Origin: Candidatus Zixiibacteriota bacterium
GTDB taxonomy: Bacteria; Zixibacteria; MSB-5A5; GN15; FEB-12
DNA: 54,431 bases
Direction: 5' to 3'
Assembly (NCBI GenBank): GCA_040753875.1
Contig: JBFMDV010000015.1
Coordinates: 1-54,431 of the forward strand
The first letter of the stretch is position 1; each line of letters opens with the position of its first letter. Made by a program: the position numbers and the translations under genes. Positions 54,285 to 54,431 of the stretch are shown one piece after another. The notes beneath the pieces are model-generated. The model did no database searches. It was not told the origin of the DNA and saw only the letters and a program-made list of their open reading frames with translations.

Positions 54285-54431
54285 ATGAGGCCAGGGGTCC
54301 ATTTCCGAGATTGACTTTATGAAAAGGCCGACGTCTACAGTACCTTACGGGTAACTCAAACCAACCGTAAGGAGAGGAGACGCGGCCATGAGTAATGTCT
54401 ATGTTGGCGTTGATTTGCACAAGCAGAGTTT
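54285..54431 (+). mobile_element. Left end of an IS110-family element (partial)
   Basis: The transposase start at 54388 is preceded by about 100 bases that contain no other gene. In IS110 elements this non-coding left end carries the promoter and the structured guide (bridge) RNA known from IS621-type elements. The exact left boundary cannot be seen; it lies somewhere after the palindrome at 54253-54278. The element runs off the window. Confidence 0.5.
54388..54431 (+). CDS. IS110-family transposase, N-terminal fragment
   Basis: Only 14 full codons are present: MSNVYVGVDLHKQS. The V-G-V-D-L-H-K motif is the first catalytic Asp region of the DEDD (RuvC-like) domain of IS110/IS1111 recombinases. 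A strong ribosome site (GGAGAGGAG, 54371-54379) precedes the ATG. The rest lies outside the window. Confidence 0.8.
   Translation, partial: MSNVYVGVDLHKQS

Overview
The window is about 54 kb of GC-rich bacterial chromosome. It probably comes from a diderm of the Fibrobacteres-Chlorobi-Bacteroidetes (FCB) superphylum, perhaps a candidate phylum such as Zixibacteria. This is inferred from gene content: PorU- and PorV-like type IX secretion proteins, C-terminal sorting-type domains, DUF5683 proteins, a complete Bat operon, a B-type succinate dehydrogenase and bacillithiol genes. No rRNA or tRNA gene is present to settle the lineage. Both ends lie inside insertion sequences (tail of an IS5-like transposase at 2-115, first codons of an IS110-like transposase at 54388-54431), so the window may be a whole contig broken at repeats.

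Layout. 1-945: IS remnant, a secreted protein of unknown function, dispersed palindromic repeats and the sdh terminator. 945-4355 (minus): sdhC-sdhA-sdhB. 4603-6181: two secreted proteins of unknown function separated by a clear terminator. 6348-8410: sucC-sucD, so two consecutive TCA-cycle enzymes are encoded near each other. 8436-9943: an accessory islet of two unrecognised membrane proteins, one made of a tandemly duplicated domain. 10158-14141: a small cysteine-rich secreted peptide, a Rhizobium-etli-type L-asparaginase, tryptophanase and a lipoprotein.

14473-32856 is one long co-directional unit behind a strong sigma70-like promoter: PorU-like C25 sortase, a PorV-like barrel with an inserted seven-bladed propeller, an M6 metalloprotease with a sorting-type C-terminus, two DUF5683 paralogues, an NHL-propeller lipoprotein, a very large outer-membrane/surface protein, an Omp85 protein and a UbiA prenyltransferase. 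It reads as an envelope and secretion locus. 32984-43077 is a Bat (aerotolerance-type) operon: MoxR ATPase, DUF58 protein, BatA, BatB, BatC, BatD, BatE, two extra BatD-like membrane proteins and a TPR/SurA-like lipoprotein. A flippase-like membrane protein follows.

44526-54208 is a tightly overlapped operon: a TetR regulator with two near-identical palindromic operators at its own promoter, TolC, a membrane-fusion lipoprotein, an HAE1-type RND pump, and then bshC, bshA and bshB, which together make bacillithiol. The joining of drug/metal efflux to thiol synthesis under one apparent regulator is the most striking arrangement here, together with the PorV-propeller fusion.
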